A stretch of 64,000 bases of DNA from Dehalococcoidia bacterium (GTDB lineage Bacteria; Chloroflexota; Dehalococcoidia; GIF9; AB-539-J10). Position numbers and translations under genes: made by a program. The stretch is taken from positions 32,957 to 96,956 of the forward strand of contig SKVJ01000015.1 of assembly GCA_007129495.1 (NCBI GenBank). Direction: 5' to 3'. The notes beneath the pieces were generated by a model. The model worked only from the letters and a program-made list of their open reading frames with translations, did not search any database and was not told the DNA's origin. This document shows positions 9,086 through 18,075 of this stretch, one piece after another. The stretch's first letter is position 1. Every line of letters starts with the position of its first letter.

Positions 9086-9731
9086 CAGTATCTCCCTTGC
9101 TCCCCCATATCTCCTCTATCCTACGGAGTGCGGAGACGGTCACAATCATCTTGGCGGAGGACATCACATCAAGCGTATTCACCACCGAACACTGTCTTAC
9201 GGTAGTTCCGGCAAGGTTGCGTGCCGACAGTGAGAGCTCCGGCTGAGAACCGTGTACCACAATAAGAGCCGACGACGGTCGTCCGGCACCGTCCAGAACA
9301 GCCACCACATCTTTAGTGCGAGGTCGTTCCATCTTGAGATCCTCAATCGCCCAGATAGCGCCCTCGCGCGCCTTGGAAGAGAGCACACAGGCAAAAGCCA
9401 GTCTGCGCATCTTCTTGGGCATTCTCTGCCGATACGACCGCGGCGATGGCCCAAAGACGATTCCTCCGCCTCGGAGAAGAGGGGACTTGATGCTGCCCCG
9501 GCGGGCGCGACCTGTTCCCTTCTGTGAAAACAACTTACGTGTACTCCCGGTTACCTCGCCACGAGTCTTCGTTGCAGCATTACCTTGCCGCCTGTTGGCG
9601 AGCAGGCACGTTACCGCTTGATGCACAACAGCCGGGCGGAATGGAACGTCGAAAATGCCGTCATCGACGTCAACCTCTCCTACAGGCTCACCTTTAAGAC
9701 TATGTACCGTAATCTTCACCTTACTCACCAA
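9072..9731 (-). CDS. rplD: 50S ribosomal protein L4 (uL4)
   Basis: 219 residues, with the tunnel loop KLFSQKGTGRARRGSIKSPL at about residues 66-85 and the conserved KMRRLAFACVLSSKAREG. It overlaps rplC by 11 bases and rplW by 14 bases. In Escherichia coli L4 is the S10-operon autoregulator; nothing here shows whether that holds. Confidence 0.96.
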   Translation of the reverse strand: MVSKVKITVHSLKGEPVGEVDVDDGIFDVPFRPAVVHQAVTCLLANRRQGNAATKTRGEVTGSTRKLFSQKGTGRARRGSIKSPLLRGGGIVFGPSPRSYRQRMPKKMRRLAFACVLSSKAREGAIWAIEDLKMERPRTKDVVAVLDGAGRPSSALIVVHGSQPELSLSARNLAGTTVRQCSVVNTLDVMSSAKMIVTVSALRRIEEIWGSKGDTDESA

Positions 9732-10332
9732 CCTTTTCCACTATGACAAGGCCACCGTTAGCACCCGGCACCGCGCCACGCACCAACAGCAGGTTACGCT
9801 CAGTGTCGACACTTACAACTTTCAGATTAATAACGGTAATGCGGGCATTCCCCATGTGGCCGGCCATCCTCTTGCCTTTGAGCACGCGTCCGGGGAAGGT
9901 TCCCGCCCCGATTGATCCTGGGGCCCTGTGCCGGTCTGACTGGCCGTGCGTCTTGGGACCACCGCGGAAATGATGCCTCTTCACACCGCCGGCGAATCCC
10001 TTGCCTTTCGATCGCCCGCTTATCTTGAGAAGGTCGCCAGGAGCCATGATGCCGACATCAACTCGCTCACCAACCTCCGCTGCACCGGCAGGAGCACGGA
10101 ATTCGTGCAGATGCGGGAAGTCGCCAAACCCCTGCAAATGGCCTTTCTCTGCCTTGTTGAGGCGCTTCGAACTGCCGAAGCCAAGCTGTACCCCATCGTA
10201 ACCATCTTTTTCACGGGTCTTCACCTGAATCACGGTGCAAGGGCCTGCCTCAATAGCAGTCGCAGCAACACATTCGCCGTTTTCAAGAAACAGCTGCGTC
10301 ATACCTATCTTTCTTCCAATAATGCCACGCAC
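9721..10332 (-). CDS. rplC: 50S ribosomal protein L3 (uL3)
   Basis: 203 residues: MRGIIGRKIGMTQLF at the start and the central loop GVKRHHFRGGPKTHGQSDRH, the L3 signature that reaches the peptidyl-transferase region. It follows rpsJ by 23 bases. Confidence 0.97.
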   Translation of the reverse strand: MRGIIGRKIGMTQLFLENGECVAATAIEAGPCTVIQVKTREKDGYDGVQLGFGSSKRLNKAEKGHLQGFGDFPHLHEFRAPAGAAEVGERVDVGIMAPGDLLKISGRSKGKGFAGGVKRHHFRGGPKTHGQSDRHRAPGSIGAGTFPGRVLKGKRMAGHMGNARITVINLKVVSVDTERNLLLVRGAVPGANGGLVIVEKVGE

Positions 10333-10355
10333 GGGAATGCTCCTAACTCGCGTAC

Positions 10356-10664
10356 TTACAACTTGATATCAATTTCGACGCCCGACGCAACGTTAATCTG
10401 GGTCAACGCATCGATCGCCTTAGATGTGGGTTCCTGAATGTCGATGAGCCTCTTGTGTGTACGTATCTCGAACTGTTCGCGAGAGTCTTTGTCAATATTC
10501 GGAGATCGGGTGACGCAGAACTTCTCAATCCTTGTGGGAAGCGGGACAGGACCGACCACGATTCCTCCCGCGGTTTCCACCGCATCGATTATCTGTCGAA
10601 CGGCCTGATCCACGAGTCGATGATCGAACCCTTTAACTTTGACACGTACCTTCTGACTGGTCAT
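10356..10664 (-). CDS. rpsJ: 30S ribosomal protein S10 (uS10)
   Basis: 102 residues. It includes VRVKVKGFDHRLVDQAVRQI and the S10 signature VGPVPLPTRIEKFCVTRSP. In many bacteria it doubles as NusE in transcription antitermination. It lies 25 bases after fusA; no tuf gene intervenes, unlike in many str operons. Confidence 0.97.
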   Translation of the reverse strand: MTSQKVRVKVKGFDHRLVDQAVRQIIDAVETAGGIVVGPVPLPTRIEKFCVTRSPNIDKDSREQFEIRTHKRLIDIQEPTSKAIDALTQINVASGVEIDIKL

Positions 10665-10689
10665 CTCTATTTCTGGCCCCTGTTATGTA

Positions 10690-12756
10690 CTAACTCTTTG
10701 TCAACTGATCGGCTATAGCTGCCGGAACCTGTTCATATCGCGAGAATTCCATAGTATGGGTGACTCTGCCCTGGCTCAGAGAACGTAGCGCAGTCGCAAT
10801 ACCAAAAGTCTCGCCAAGAGGAATCAGGCACCCAAGGACTGAAGTGTCTCCCAGTGTATCGATTCGCTCCATCCTGGCTCGTCGTGAATTCAACTCACCG
10901 ATCATTTCGCCCGTGAATTGCGATGGCGTGGTGATCTCAAGTTTCATCACGGGTTCCAGCAGAATGGGCTTCGCCTTCGGCAGTCCCTGCTTCACTGCCA
11001 TAGAACTGGCAATCTTGAAGGCAAGTTCAGATGAATCTACCTCGTGATAGCTGCCATCAAATGCCGTTACCGTCAAGTCCACGACCGGATACCCAGCAGG
11101 GCCTCCCGTCTCGACTGCCTCACGAGCGCCTGACTGGATGGCAGGGAAATACTCCCTGGGGATGACGCCGCCTTTTGTCCCGTCGATGAACTTGAATCCA
11201 CTACCCCGCTCGCTGGGCTCGAGCTTCAACCATACATGACCGAACTGCCCTCTGCCTCCAGTCTGCCGAACGAACCTTCCTTCCGACTCTATCGAGCGGG
11301 TTATCGCTTCACGATAGGCAACACGAGGTTTTCCGACGTTCACACGAATGCCGTATTCACGTGCCATGCGTTCAACCATCACTTCCAGGTGCAACTCGCC
11401 CATTCCCATGATGAGGGCCTGTCCGGTCTCTGGATCCTGCCGAACTTTGAAGCTCGGATCCTCGTCCACCAGTTTTCCCAAGACATCTTCCAGTTTCTCA
11501 GCGTCTGCTTTGGCCTTCGGTTCGACAGCCATTGACAGCACAGGTTCAGCGAAGCGAATGGACTCAAATATCACCGGTCTAGTCGGACTGCAGAGCGTAT
11601 CCCCTGTCGATGTCCCTCTGAGGCCCACCGCAGCTACAATGCTGCCGGCCCCCGCCTCGCTCACCTCTTCGCGACGATTCGAATGCATAAGGTATAAACG
11701 CCCAATACGTTCTCGTTTCGATTTAACGGTATTCAACAGCTGTGTTCCCGAGACCATCCTGCCAGAGTAGATACGCACGTAGATGAGTCTACCCATGAAC
11801 GGGTCGGACACAACCTTGAACGCGAGTCCCGCCACTGGTTCGTCATCGTCGGGAGCACACACGACTTCCCGCGTTCCAGTCACGTCCTGAGCCACAACCG
11901 GAGGAACATCCAGTGGCGACGGCAGGTATGACACGATCGAATCAAGCAAAGGAAAAACTCCTTTGCCCTTCAATGCACTACCACACAGAACAGGCACTAT
12001 CCTGTTGGAAACGGTCGAGCGCCGCAAAGATTCTTTGATCAGCGACACGGGAATCTCCTGCCCCTCAAGGTATGGCAACAGGATTGCGTCATCATTCTCT
12101 GCGAGTCTCTCCAGAAGAAGATGCCGCCATTTCGCAACAGATTCGCTCTCCGACGCAGGTATACTCTCAATGACGAAAGGCTCCGCAGGATCATTTTGGA
12201 ATACAATCGCCCTCTGCTCCACCAGATCGATGACACCGCGGAAGGCCGACTCAGTCCCGAGCGGCAACTGAACAGGCACCGCAACTGCTTTTAGCCTGGA
12301 TTCAATTGTCGCCACTGTACGGAAGAAATCCGCACCCACACGGTCCATCTTATTGACAAAGCAAATCCGCGCCACATGATAACGATCAGCTTGACGCCAC
12401 ACCATTTCAGATTGGGCCTCAACACCCGCAACAGCATCGAGGACCACAACACCGCCATCAAGCACACGAAGGCTCCGCTCGACTTCAGCGGTGAAATCTA
12501 CGTGTCCGGGCGTGTCGATGATATTGATACGATGGTCGTCCCACTGGCATGTAGTAGCTGCAGCTACGATGGTAATGCCACGTTCACGTTCCTGGTCCAT
12601 CCAATCCATGACAGCAGTGCCTTCATCCACGCCACCGATCTTGTACGTTCGGCCCGTGTGATGAAGGATACGCTCTGTAACGGTGGTCTTACCGGCATCA
12701 ATGTGTGCGATGATGCCGATGTTGCGCACCTTTTCCATAGTAATAGAGCGCGTCAT
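10690..12756 (-). CDS. fusA: Elongation factor G
   Basis: Ribosomal translocase GTPase, 688 residues from ATG 12756. G motifs in order: HIDAGKTT (G1), DTPGHVDF (G3), [10 protein letters not shown] (G4). The ribosome-facing domains IV and V follow, including [19 protein letters not shown] and the end [18 protein letters not shown] 12756 ([16 protein letters not shown]) is chosen because GGATAAGGTG precedes it and the N-terminal length is normal; ATG 12798, overlapping the rpsG stop, would add 14 residues. It lies between rpsG and rpsJ. Confidence 0.96.
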   Translation of the reverse strand: MTRSITMEKVRNIGIIAHIDAGKTTVTERILHHTGRTYKIGGVDEGTAVMDWMDQERERGITIVAAATTCQWDDHRINIIDTPGHVDFTAEVERSLRVLDGGVVVLDAVAGVEAQSEMVWRQADRYHVARICFVNKMDRVGADFFRTVATIESRLKAVAVPVQLPLGTESAFRGVIDLVEQRAIVFQNDPAEPFVIESIPASESESVAKWRHLLLERLAENDDAILLPYLEGQEIPVSLIKESLRRSTVSNRIVPVLCGSALKGKGVFPLLDSIVSYLPSPLDVPPVVAQDVTGTREVVCAPDDDEPVAGLAFKVVSDPFMGRLIYVRIYSGRMVSGTQLLNTVKSKRERIGRLYLMHSNRREEVSEAGAGSIVAAVGLRGTSTGDTLCSPTRPVIFESIRFAEPVLSMAVEPKAKADAEKLEDVLGKLVDEDPSFKVRQDPETGQALIMGMGELHLEVMVERMAREYGIRVNVGKPRVAYREAITRSIESEGRFVRQTGGRGQFGHVWLKLEPSERGSGFKFIDGTKGGVIPREYFPAIQSGAREAVETGGPAGYPVVDLTVTAFDGSYHEVDSSELAFKIASSMAVKQGLPKAKPILLEPVMKLEITTPSQFTGEMIGELNSRRARMERIDTLGDTSVLGCLIPLGETFGIATALRSLSQGRVTHTMEFSRYEQVPAAIADQLTKS

Positions 12757-12799
12757 CACCTTATCCTTGGATTCAAGAGGACCCTTAACTGCAGTCATT

Positions 12800-13273
12800 T
12801 CACCAGCGATAATGGACGAAAGCCTTGTTGGCCTCCGCCATTCTGTGTATGTCTTCCCTCTTCCTGACGGCCGAACCTCTCCCCTGCACCGCGTCCGCAA
12901 GTTCGGCGGCCAGTTTTTCCTGCATCGATTTTCCGCTGCGGGCACGCGCTGCCAGAATCAGCCAGCGCATCGCCAACGCACGCCCTACACGTTTATCAAC
13001 TTCCATGGGCACCTGATATGTCGCGCCACCAACACGGCGTGGCTTCACTCGAATCAGTGGCGTAGCGTTATCAACCGCCTTCCCCAACACTTCCAGGGGC
13101 TCGGCACTTGCCTGCTGGGAAGCCATTTCCATCGCACCGTACACGATGCGCTCAGCAGTCGACTTCTTGCCCTTCAACATGATCCTGTTGACAAACTTGG
13201 ATACATCGACGCTACTGTATTTCGCATCCGGTATGATGACGTGTTTCTTGACTCGTTTTGCTCTTCTGGGCAT
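12800..13273 (-). CDS. rpsG: 30S ribosomal protein S7 (uS7)
   Basis: 157 residues from ATG 13273 ([19 protein letters not shown]). [20 protein letters not shown] and the 3'-proximal [20 protein letters not shown] are diagnostic of S7. The start is trimmed from a longer open frame because canonical S7 begins MPRR. It nucleates assembly of the 30S head. Confidence 0.96.
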   Translation of the reverse strand: MPRRAKRVKKHVIIPDAKYSSVDVSKFVNRIMLKGKKSTAERIVYGAMEMASQQASAEPLEVLGKAVDNATPLIRVKPRRVGGATYQVPMEVDKRVGRALAMRWLILAARARSGKSMQEKLAAELADAVQGRGSAVRKREDIHRMAEANKAFVHYRW

Positions 13274-13294
13274 GTTCTCACACCTCTGCAGCAC

Positions 13295-13708
13295 CTACTG
13301 TGGGCGCTTAGCGCCATACAGGCTTCTACCTTGTTTGCGATTCGCAACTCCCTGGGTATCCAGGACGCCGCGAACGATATGGTAGCGTATTCCAGGAAGA
13401 TCTTTAACTCTGCCACCCCTGATCATAACCACCGAGTGTTCCTGAAGATTATGACCTTCACCCGGGATATAGGCATTCACCTCCATCTGGTTGGTCAACC
13501 TGACTCGGGCGATCTTACGCAGAGCAGAGTTCGGCTTCTTCGGCGTGACCGTCTTCACTTGAATGCACACACCACGTTTAAAGGGAGCTCCCTTCGTCCA
13601 TTTACTCCGTGTCCTCGAAGCATTTTGAGTGTAATGCAATGCAGGAGCCTTGGTCTTCGAAAGAAGCTTCTTTCTTCCTTTTCTCACCAGTTGATTAATG
13701 GTTGGCAT
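13295..13708 (-). CDS. rpsL: 30S ribosomal protein S12 (uS12)
   Basis: 137 residues from ATG 13708 ([14 protein letters not shown]). Decoding-centre blocks [18 protein letters not shown] and [17 protein letters not shown] are present; both lysines of the classical streptomycin site (TPKKPNS and GGRVKDLPG) look wild type. This is the first gene of the operon; the promoter at 13864-13892 gives a leader of about 150 bases. Confidence 0.97.
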   Translation of the reverse strand: MPTINQLVRKGRKKLLSKTKAPALHYTQNASRTRSKWTKGAPFKRGVCIQVKTVTPKKPNSALRKIARVRLTNQMEVNAYIPGEGHNLQEHSVVMIRGGRVKDLPGIRYHIVRGVLDTQGVANRKQGRSLYGAKRPQ

Positions 13709-13863
13709 ACGTACCACACCTCTCTTATATGCTTGGGCAATCAAAAGAGCCGGCTAGCGACGCCGCGCGTTCACTCGACACGAATCTCCGCGCCTCAACT
13801 AGCTGGCTCCACGCTGACAATCGGAGAGAAAACTATGTGCCTAGCACCTGACTGCGACGGTAT

Positions 13864-13892
13864 ACTGTATCACCGCCCTTTGTAGTTGTCAA
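13864..13892 (-). promoter_or_regulatory. Promoter of the rpsL ribosomal operon
   Basis: TTGACA (13887-13892), 17-base spacer, TACAGT (13864-13869), read on the minus strand; start expected near 13857. The leader of about 150 bases before rpsL (13709-13857) shows no ORF; it may hold regulatory RNA structure, but none was recognised. Confidence 0.7.
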
Positions 13893-13954
13893 AGGACCCA
13901 GTGTGACCGCCGCTACTCCCACAATAACTCAGGCGCACGACGTGCCAATTACTC

Positions 13955-13983
13955 TTGCTCTTTCGCCTCTTTCCTGATATATT
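13955..13983 (+). promoter_or_regulatory. Promoter of nusA-ylxR-infB-rbfA
   Basis: TTGCTC (13955-13960), 17-base spacer, TATATT (13978-13983). It lies back to back with the rpsL promoter. Transcription would begin near 13990, so a terminator-like hairpin at 14017 would be the first structure made. Confidence 0.6.
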
Positions 13984-14016
13984 ATAAGCACTTCCTCTTG
14001 AATACGTGCGCGATAG

Positions 14017-14038
14017 AGTGGGTTGAACCCACTTTTTT
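14017..14038 (+). terminator. Intrinsic terminator in the nusA leader (probable attenuator)
   Basis: AGTGGGT-TGA-ACCCACT is a perfect 7-bp hairpin followed directly by six T. It lies between the nusA promoter and the nusA ATG at 14078, so it cannot simply end an upstream gene; the next gene upstream runs the other way. Leader terminators that NusA itself strengthens are known to autoregulate the nusA operon in Bacillus subtilis. The same role is inferred here. Confidence 0.75.
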
Positions 14039-14077
14039 GTTGTTGATGGAGAAGGTCGGTATGGAAGGCATAAATCT

Positions 14078-15547
14078 ATGAAGACGGAGTTTCTGGCAGC
14101 GATTACCCAGCTATCCTCCGAGCGCAATTTGCCGCGGGAGATCATTCTGGAGGCTCTTGAGGCAGCACTCGCCTCAGCGTACAAGAAAGAGGTGTTCACC
14201 GGGGAAGAGGAAGTGACTGTGAAGATCGACACCTCTACCGGAGATGTACATGTCTACCTTCTCAAGAGCGTCGTGGAAGACGTGGCAGAACCCGATAGAG
14301 AGATATCTCTCGATGATGCCCGAAAGATACGCAAGGATGCGGCCGTCGGGGACGTCATCGAGATCGAGTCAACACCACAGGGAGCCGGCAGAATCGCAGC
14401 ACAGATTGCCCGACAGGTAGTACTGCAGCGCCTGAGGGAAGCCGAGCACCATGCGACCTTCGAGCAGTTCGTAGGAAAGGAAGGGGAGATCGTAACCGGC
14501 ACGGTGCAGTTCTCCCAGCCAAATGCGGTATATGTGAACATCGGGCGACGCGAGGCAATTCTCCCGTCGAGCGAGCAGCTGCCGAATGAACGCTACCACC
14601 AGGGACAACAGTTGCGGTTTTACTTGCTGCAGGCAAGCCAGGAGGGACGTAGCCCTCGAGTTATGCTTTCTCGTTCCCACCCCAATCTGGTGCGCCGTCT
14701 CTTCGAAATAGAGATTCCGGAAATTCACAGCGGAGTGGTAGAAATACGAGCAGTCGCTCGCGATCCGGGCCAGAGAAGCAAAGTTGCCGTGTCGAGCCGT
14801 CAGGAGTCCGTGGAACCGGTGGGGTCTTGTCTCGGTCCGAGAGGCATTCGCCTTCAGAGCATTATGAATCACCTGAACGGTGAGAAGGTGGACATCGTTG
14901 AATGGCATCCTGACCAACGCGTCTTCATCGCCAACGCACTGAGTCCGGCCCAGGTTTCACACATTTCCCTTGATGAAGCTGCCCGGACGGCAATCGTGGT
15001 CGTCCCTGATAAGCAACTCTCTCTCGCCATTGGCCGAAGTGGACAGAACGCCCGCCTGGCGGCCAAGCTCACAGGTTGGAGAATCGACATAAAGAGCACC
15101 TCAGCTGCAGCAGCGCAGCTTGGTGAGATGAAGGAGGCAGTGAGTACTGCTGTCGAGCCGGAACCTGCTCCCGCTGAAGAAGCCGCTCTCGAGACCGCAC
15201 CTCAAGAACCCATAGGCCAAGAACCTGGGGAGGTCACTGCGGAGTCAGAACCGGCATCACAGCCTTCATCAGCTACCCGCGATATGAAGGAAGTCACAGG
15301 CGCCGAGGAACCGGAGGCTGTCACCGACGAGCAACCTCATAAAGAGGTAGAAGACGTTGAGACTCTGGAACAGCTTCTTGCGAGCGAAGTGTTCCGATTT
15401 GAAGAGGATTCCGGAAAGGGATCACAATCCGTTCTAAGATTTGCCGAGGACATCTTGCCTGGTACCAGGAGGGGCGGCAAGAGCGACAAAGGCAAATCAA
15501 GAAAGAAGCGTCGAACGTATAGCGAGGATTCGGATGAGGCGTCCTAA
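14078..15547 (+). CDS. nusA: Transcription termination/antitermination factor NusA
   Basis: Binds RNA polymerase and modulates pausing, termination and antitermination. 489 residues. The N-terminal polymerase-binding domain is at about 1-125, S1 at about 133-200 (GTVQFSQPNAVYVNIGRREA), and two KH domains at about 205-345 (VGSCLGPRGIRLQSI, SLAIGRSGQNARLAAKLTGW). After residue about 350 there is a Glu/Pro/Ala-rich acidic tail and a basic end (KGKSRKKRRTY). The tail is unlike the compact Firmicutes NusA. rimP, usually just upstream, is absent here. The gene is the first of a four-gene operon and overlaps ylxR by 14 bases. Confidence 0.96.
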   Translation: MKTEFLAAITQLSSERNLPREIILEALEAALASAYKKEVFTGEEEVTVKIDTSTGDVHVYLLKSVVEDVAEPDREISLDDARKIRKDAAVGDVIEIESTPQGAGRIAAQIARQVVLQRLREAEHHATFEQFVGKEGEIVTGTVQFSQPNAVYVNIGRREAILPSSEQLPNERYHQGQQLRFYLLQASQEGRSPRVMLSRSHPNLVRRLFEIEIPEIHSGVVEIRAVARDPGQRSKVAVSSRQESVEPVGSCLGPRGIRLQSIMNHLNGEKVDIVEWHPDQRVFIANALSPAQVSHISLDEAARTAIVVVPDKQLSLAIGRSGQNARLAAKLTGWRIDIKSTSAAAAQLGEMKEAVSTAVEPEPAPAEEAALETAPQEPIGQEPGEVTAESEPASQPSSATRDMKEVTGAEEPEAVTDEQPHKEVEDVETLEQLLASEVFRFEEDSGKGSQSVLRFAEDILPGTRRGGKSDKGKSRKKRRTYSEDSDEAS

Positions 15548-15845
15548 GCAGGAGCCTCAGCGCACTTGTGTCGCCTGTGGCGCCACGAAGGACCAGAGAT
15601 TACTCGTACGCATCGCCCATGGCCCGGACGGCGGTCTCAGTATCGGGAGTTCACCTCATAAAAGCGGCAGAGGTGCTTATATGTGTCCGAACCGTGAGTG
15701 CTGGGCAAAGGGACTCAAAGGAACCCGACTGGAACACTGTCTTCGGACCAAGCTCACCGATGAGAACAGAGCGGCTCTGCTACAATACTTGAGTTCGCTC
15801 CAGGAGTCTGTACCCAATGGCAAGATTTACACGAAGCAGGAATAG
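15534..15845 (+). CDS. ylxR: YlxR family RNA-binding protein (DUF448)
   Basis: 103 residues from ATG 15534, which overlaps nusA and has GAGG six bases upstream. The YlxR signature is clear: RTCVACGATKDQRLLVRI, then GRGAYMCPNRECWAKG. The cysteines at CVAC and at CPNREC belong to the family fold. The gene always sits between nusA and infB; it is a nucleic-acid-binding protein of uncertain role. It overlaps infB by 29 bases. Confidence 0.93.
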   Translation: MRRPKQEPQRTCVACGATKDQRLLVRIAHGPDGGLSIGSSPHKSGRGAYMCPNRECWAKGLKGTRLEHCLRTKLTDENRAALLQYLSSLQESVPNGKIYTKQE

Positions 15846-17664
15846 GGCCCGACCGAGGCAGAAACCACGGTCGACTCCTCGCGCTGACGCACCAACTGAA
15901 TCAGGCGCTTCTGTGCAAAGAAAGCCGGAAACCGGCCGCAGCGCTCAGGTGGAACTCGGAAACGCCTCGCTGACGGTGAAGCAACTGTCTGACATCCTTG
16001 ATTCCGATGCTGCTCGAGTTGTCAAACAACTCATGAGACGCGGGATGATGGCCAACGTCAATGACGTGATCGACTTTGAGACCGCAGCACGGGTTGCCCA
16101 GGACCTGGGTTATCAGGTTATACGGAAGAAAGACCAAGTCAAGGAGAAAGCAAAGGCACCTACCGGAGGAGAGAACGTGGTTGTCCGGCCTCCAGTAGTG
16201 ACAGTCATGGGTCACGTAGACCATGGAAAGACAACACTTCTGGATACGATCCGTCACACGAGCGTAACGGCTCGTGAGGCGGGAGCTATTACCCAGCACA
16301 TCGGCGCTTATCAGACCGTTGTGGGTGACCGTCCGATTACGTTTCTGGATACTCCTGGACACAGAGCTTTCACTGCCATGCGTGCCAGGGGGGCCCACGC
16401 CACTGATATCGTTGTTCTTGTGGTTGCCGCAGATGATGGCGTGATGCCACAGACACGCGAAGCTATCGACCACGCCAAAGCATCCGGTGTGCCAATCGTA
16501 GTGGCAATTAACAAGATAGATAGGCCGGAGGCTAACGTCGATCGCACGAAACAGCAACTTATTGAGGCGGGACTAGTCATCGAAGAATTCGGCGGGGATG
16601 TAGTCTGCGTGCCACTGTCCGCCAAGAGTGGAGATGGTGTTCCGGAGTTGCTGGAAAACCTGTTCCTGGTTGCAGATGTTGCGGATCTCCAAGCGGATCC
16701 GACCGGTCCGGCAGAAGGAATTGTCATCGAAGCTCGTCTCGATAAGCTGCGCGGACCACTATCCTCTCTACTGGTACAAAAAGGGACGCTTCGACTCGGT
16801 GATGCTGTGATAGCCGGTTCAACGTGGGGCAAGATCAAGGCGATGTTCAACGACAGAGGTGAACGAATCGCCTCGGCTGGCCCCTCCACGCCGGCTGAAG
16901 TCCTCGGACTCAGCGGCGTACCGCTTGCAGGCGAGTTGTTCACCGTTACTGTCGATGACAAGGTTGCGCGCACTATTGCTGAAGAGCGCCAGAAGACCGC
17001 TGCCCCATCTCAACTGAGCCTTAGCTCCCTGTCTAGCCAGATAGGAGAGGGACAGATCAAGGAATTGAGCATCGTGCTCAAGACCGACGTGCAGGGAAGC
17101 ATCGAACCGATACGTAATAGCATTGAACGCCTGGGCAACGAAGAGGCCAGGCCGAAAGTGGTGCTTGCAGCAAGTGGAGCGGTTACGGAGAATGACATAT
17201 TCTTGGCGGCAGCGCACAAAGGTATTGTCATCGCCTTCAATACAAAGGCTGCTCCGGGCGCGGAACAGGTGGCAGAACAGGAAGGTGTGGCGATTCAGAG
17301 GTATGACATCATCTACCGACTGGAGGAAGACATAGCGGCCGCACTCGCTGGAATGCTTAAGCCGGCATACGTTGAGACTCTGGCGGGCCGTGCCGAGGTC
17401 AGGGCGATATTTCCGGGAGGAAAACAGGGGAAGGTCGCTGGAGTTCTGGTACGAGAGGGCCGCGTATGGAAAGGTGCGTGGAAGATACGTATAGTCCGGG
17501 ATGGCGAGGTGGTCAATGAACCTCAGATCAGGAGCATCAGGCGCTTCAAGGAGAATGTCAACGAGGTAGCCGCCGGGCTGGAATGTGGTATCAGTCTCGT
17601 CCCGTTTGGCGACACCCAGGTCGGCGACATCATAGAACTATATCGCCGGGAGAAGACGAGCTAG
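15817..17664 (+). CDS. infB: Translation initiation factor IF-2
   Basis: GTPase that places fMet-tRNA on the 30S subunit. 615 residues, with a short N-terminus compared with the roughly 890 of Escherichia coli IF-2. The IF2_N-like region is at about 52-100, the G domain at about 127-290 with GHVDHGKTT (G1), DTPGH (G3), NKID (G4), then domains II, III and IV ending GDIIELYRREKTS. The start at ATG 15817 lies inside ylxR. Confidence 0.96.
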   Translation: MARFTRSRNRARPRQKPRSTPRADAPTESGASVQRKPETGRSAQVELGNASLTVKQLSDILDSDAARVVKQLMRRGMMANVNDVIDFETAARVAQDLGYQVIRKKDQVKEKAKAPTGGENVVVRPPVVTVMGHVDHGKTTLLDTIRHTSVTAREAGAITQHIGAYQTVVGDRPITFLDTPGHRAFTAMRARGAHATDIVVLVVAADDGVMPQTREAIDHAKASGVPIVVAINKIDRPEANVDRTKQQLIEAGLVIEEFGGDVVCVPLSAKSGDGVPELLENLFLVADVADLQADPTGPAEGIVIEARLDKLRGPLSSLLVQKGTLRLGDAVIAGSTWGKIKAMFNDRGERIASAGPSTPAEVLGLSGVPLAGELFTVTVDDKVARTIAEERQKTAAPSQLSLSSLSSQIGEGQIKELSIVLKTDVQGSIEPIRNSIERLGNEEARPKVVLAASGAVTENDIFLAAAHKGIVIAFNTKAAPGAEQVAEQEGVAIQRYDIIYRLEEDIAAALAGMLKPAYVETLAGRAEVRAIFPGGKQGKVAGVLVREGRVWKGAWKIRIVRDGEVVNEPQIRSIRRFKENVNEVAAGLECGISLVPFGDTQVGDIIELYRREKTS

Positions 17665-17718
17665 CAGGCTGCAGTGTCCGATTGTTCAACCACAGCCGCT
17701 TGCTCGCGAGGGGGTGAT

Positions 17719-18066
17719 GTGTCTAGAAGAACACTTCGGCTGAACCGAGCCATACAGCAGGAAATCAGCCAGCTTCTCGAAAGAGACCTCAAAGACCCGC
17801 GCCTCTCCGGCCTCATTTCAGTCACTGAGGTCTCAATCACGGAGGATATGCGCCACGTACGGGTGTACGTAAGCGTTATCGGCGATGCTGCACTCCAGGC
17901 TGAGGCGCTGCAGGGATTCAAGGCTGCCTCCGGATTCATCCGCAAGGAGGTTTCCACTAACCTGAGGATGAAGCATGCGCCGGAGTTTGATTTCGAATAC
18001 GATCACTCAATCGAACGGGGTGCAGCAATGCTGCAGCTGATAGAACAGGTCACCAAGGAAGAGTAG
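17719..18066 (+). CDS. rbfA: Ribosome-binding factor A
   Basis: A KH-fold 16S maturation and cold-shock factor, 115 residues from GTG 17719. The motif LERDLKDPRLSGLISVTEVSIT and the C-terminal PEFDFEYDHSIERGAAM identify RbfA. The frame is open to a GTG at 17674, but GTG 17719 is preceded by GAGGGGG and gives the usual N-terminus (SRRTLRLNRAIQQEI). Last gene of the nusA operon; it converges with the next gene 9 bases away. Confidence 0.9.
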   Translation: MSRRTLRLNRAIQQEISQLLERDLKDPRLSGLISVTEVSITEDMRHVRVYVSVIGDAALQAEALQGFKAASGFIRKEVSTNLRMKHAPEFDFEYDHSIERGAAMLQLIEQVTKEE

Positions 18067-18075
18067 CCTGTTCCG

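Noticed and set aside
12757..12945. Longer N-terminus of EF-G
   Set aside because: The extra 63 residues overlap rpsG and are not EF-G-like; start set to 12756.
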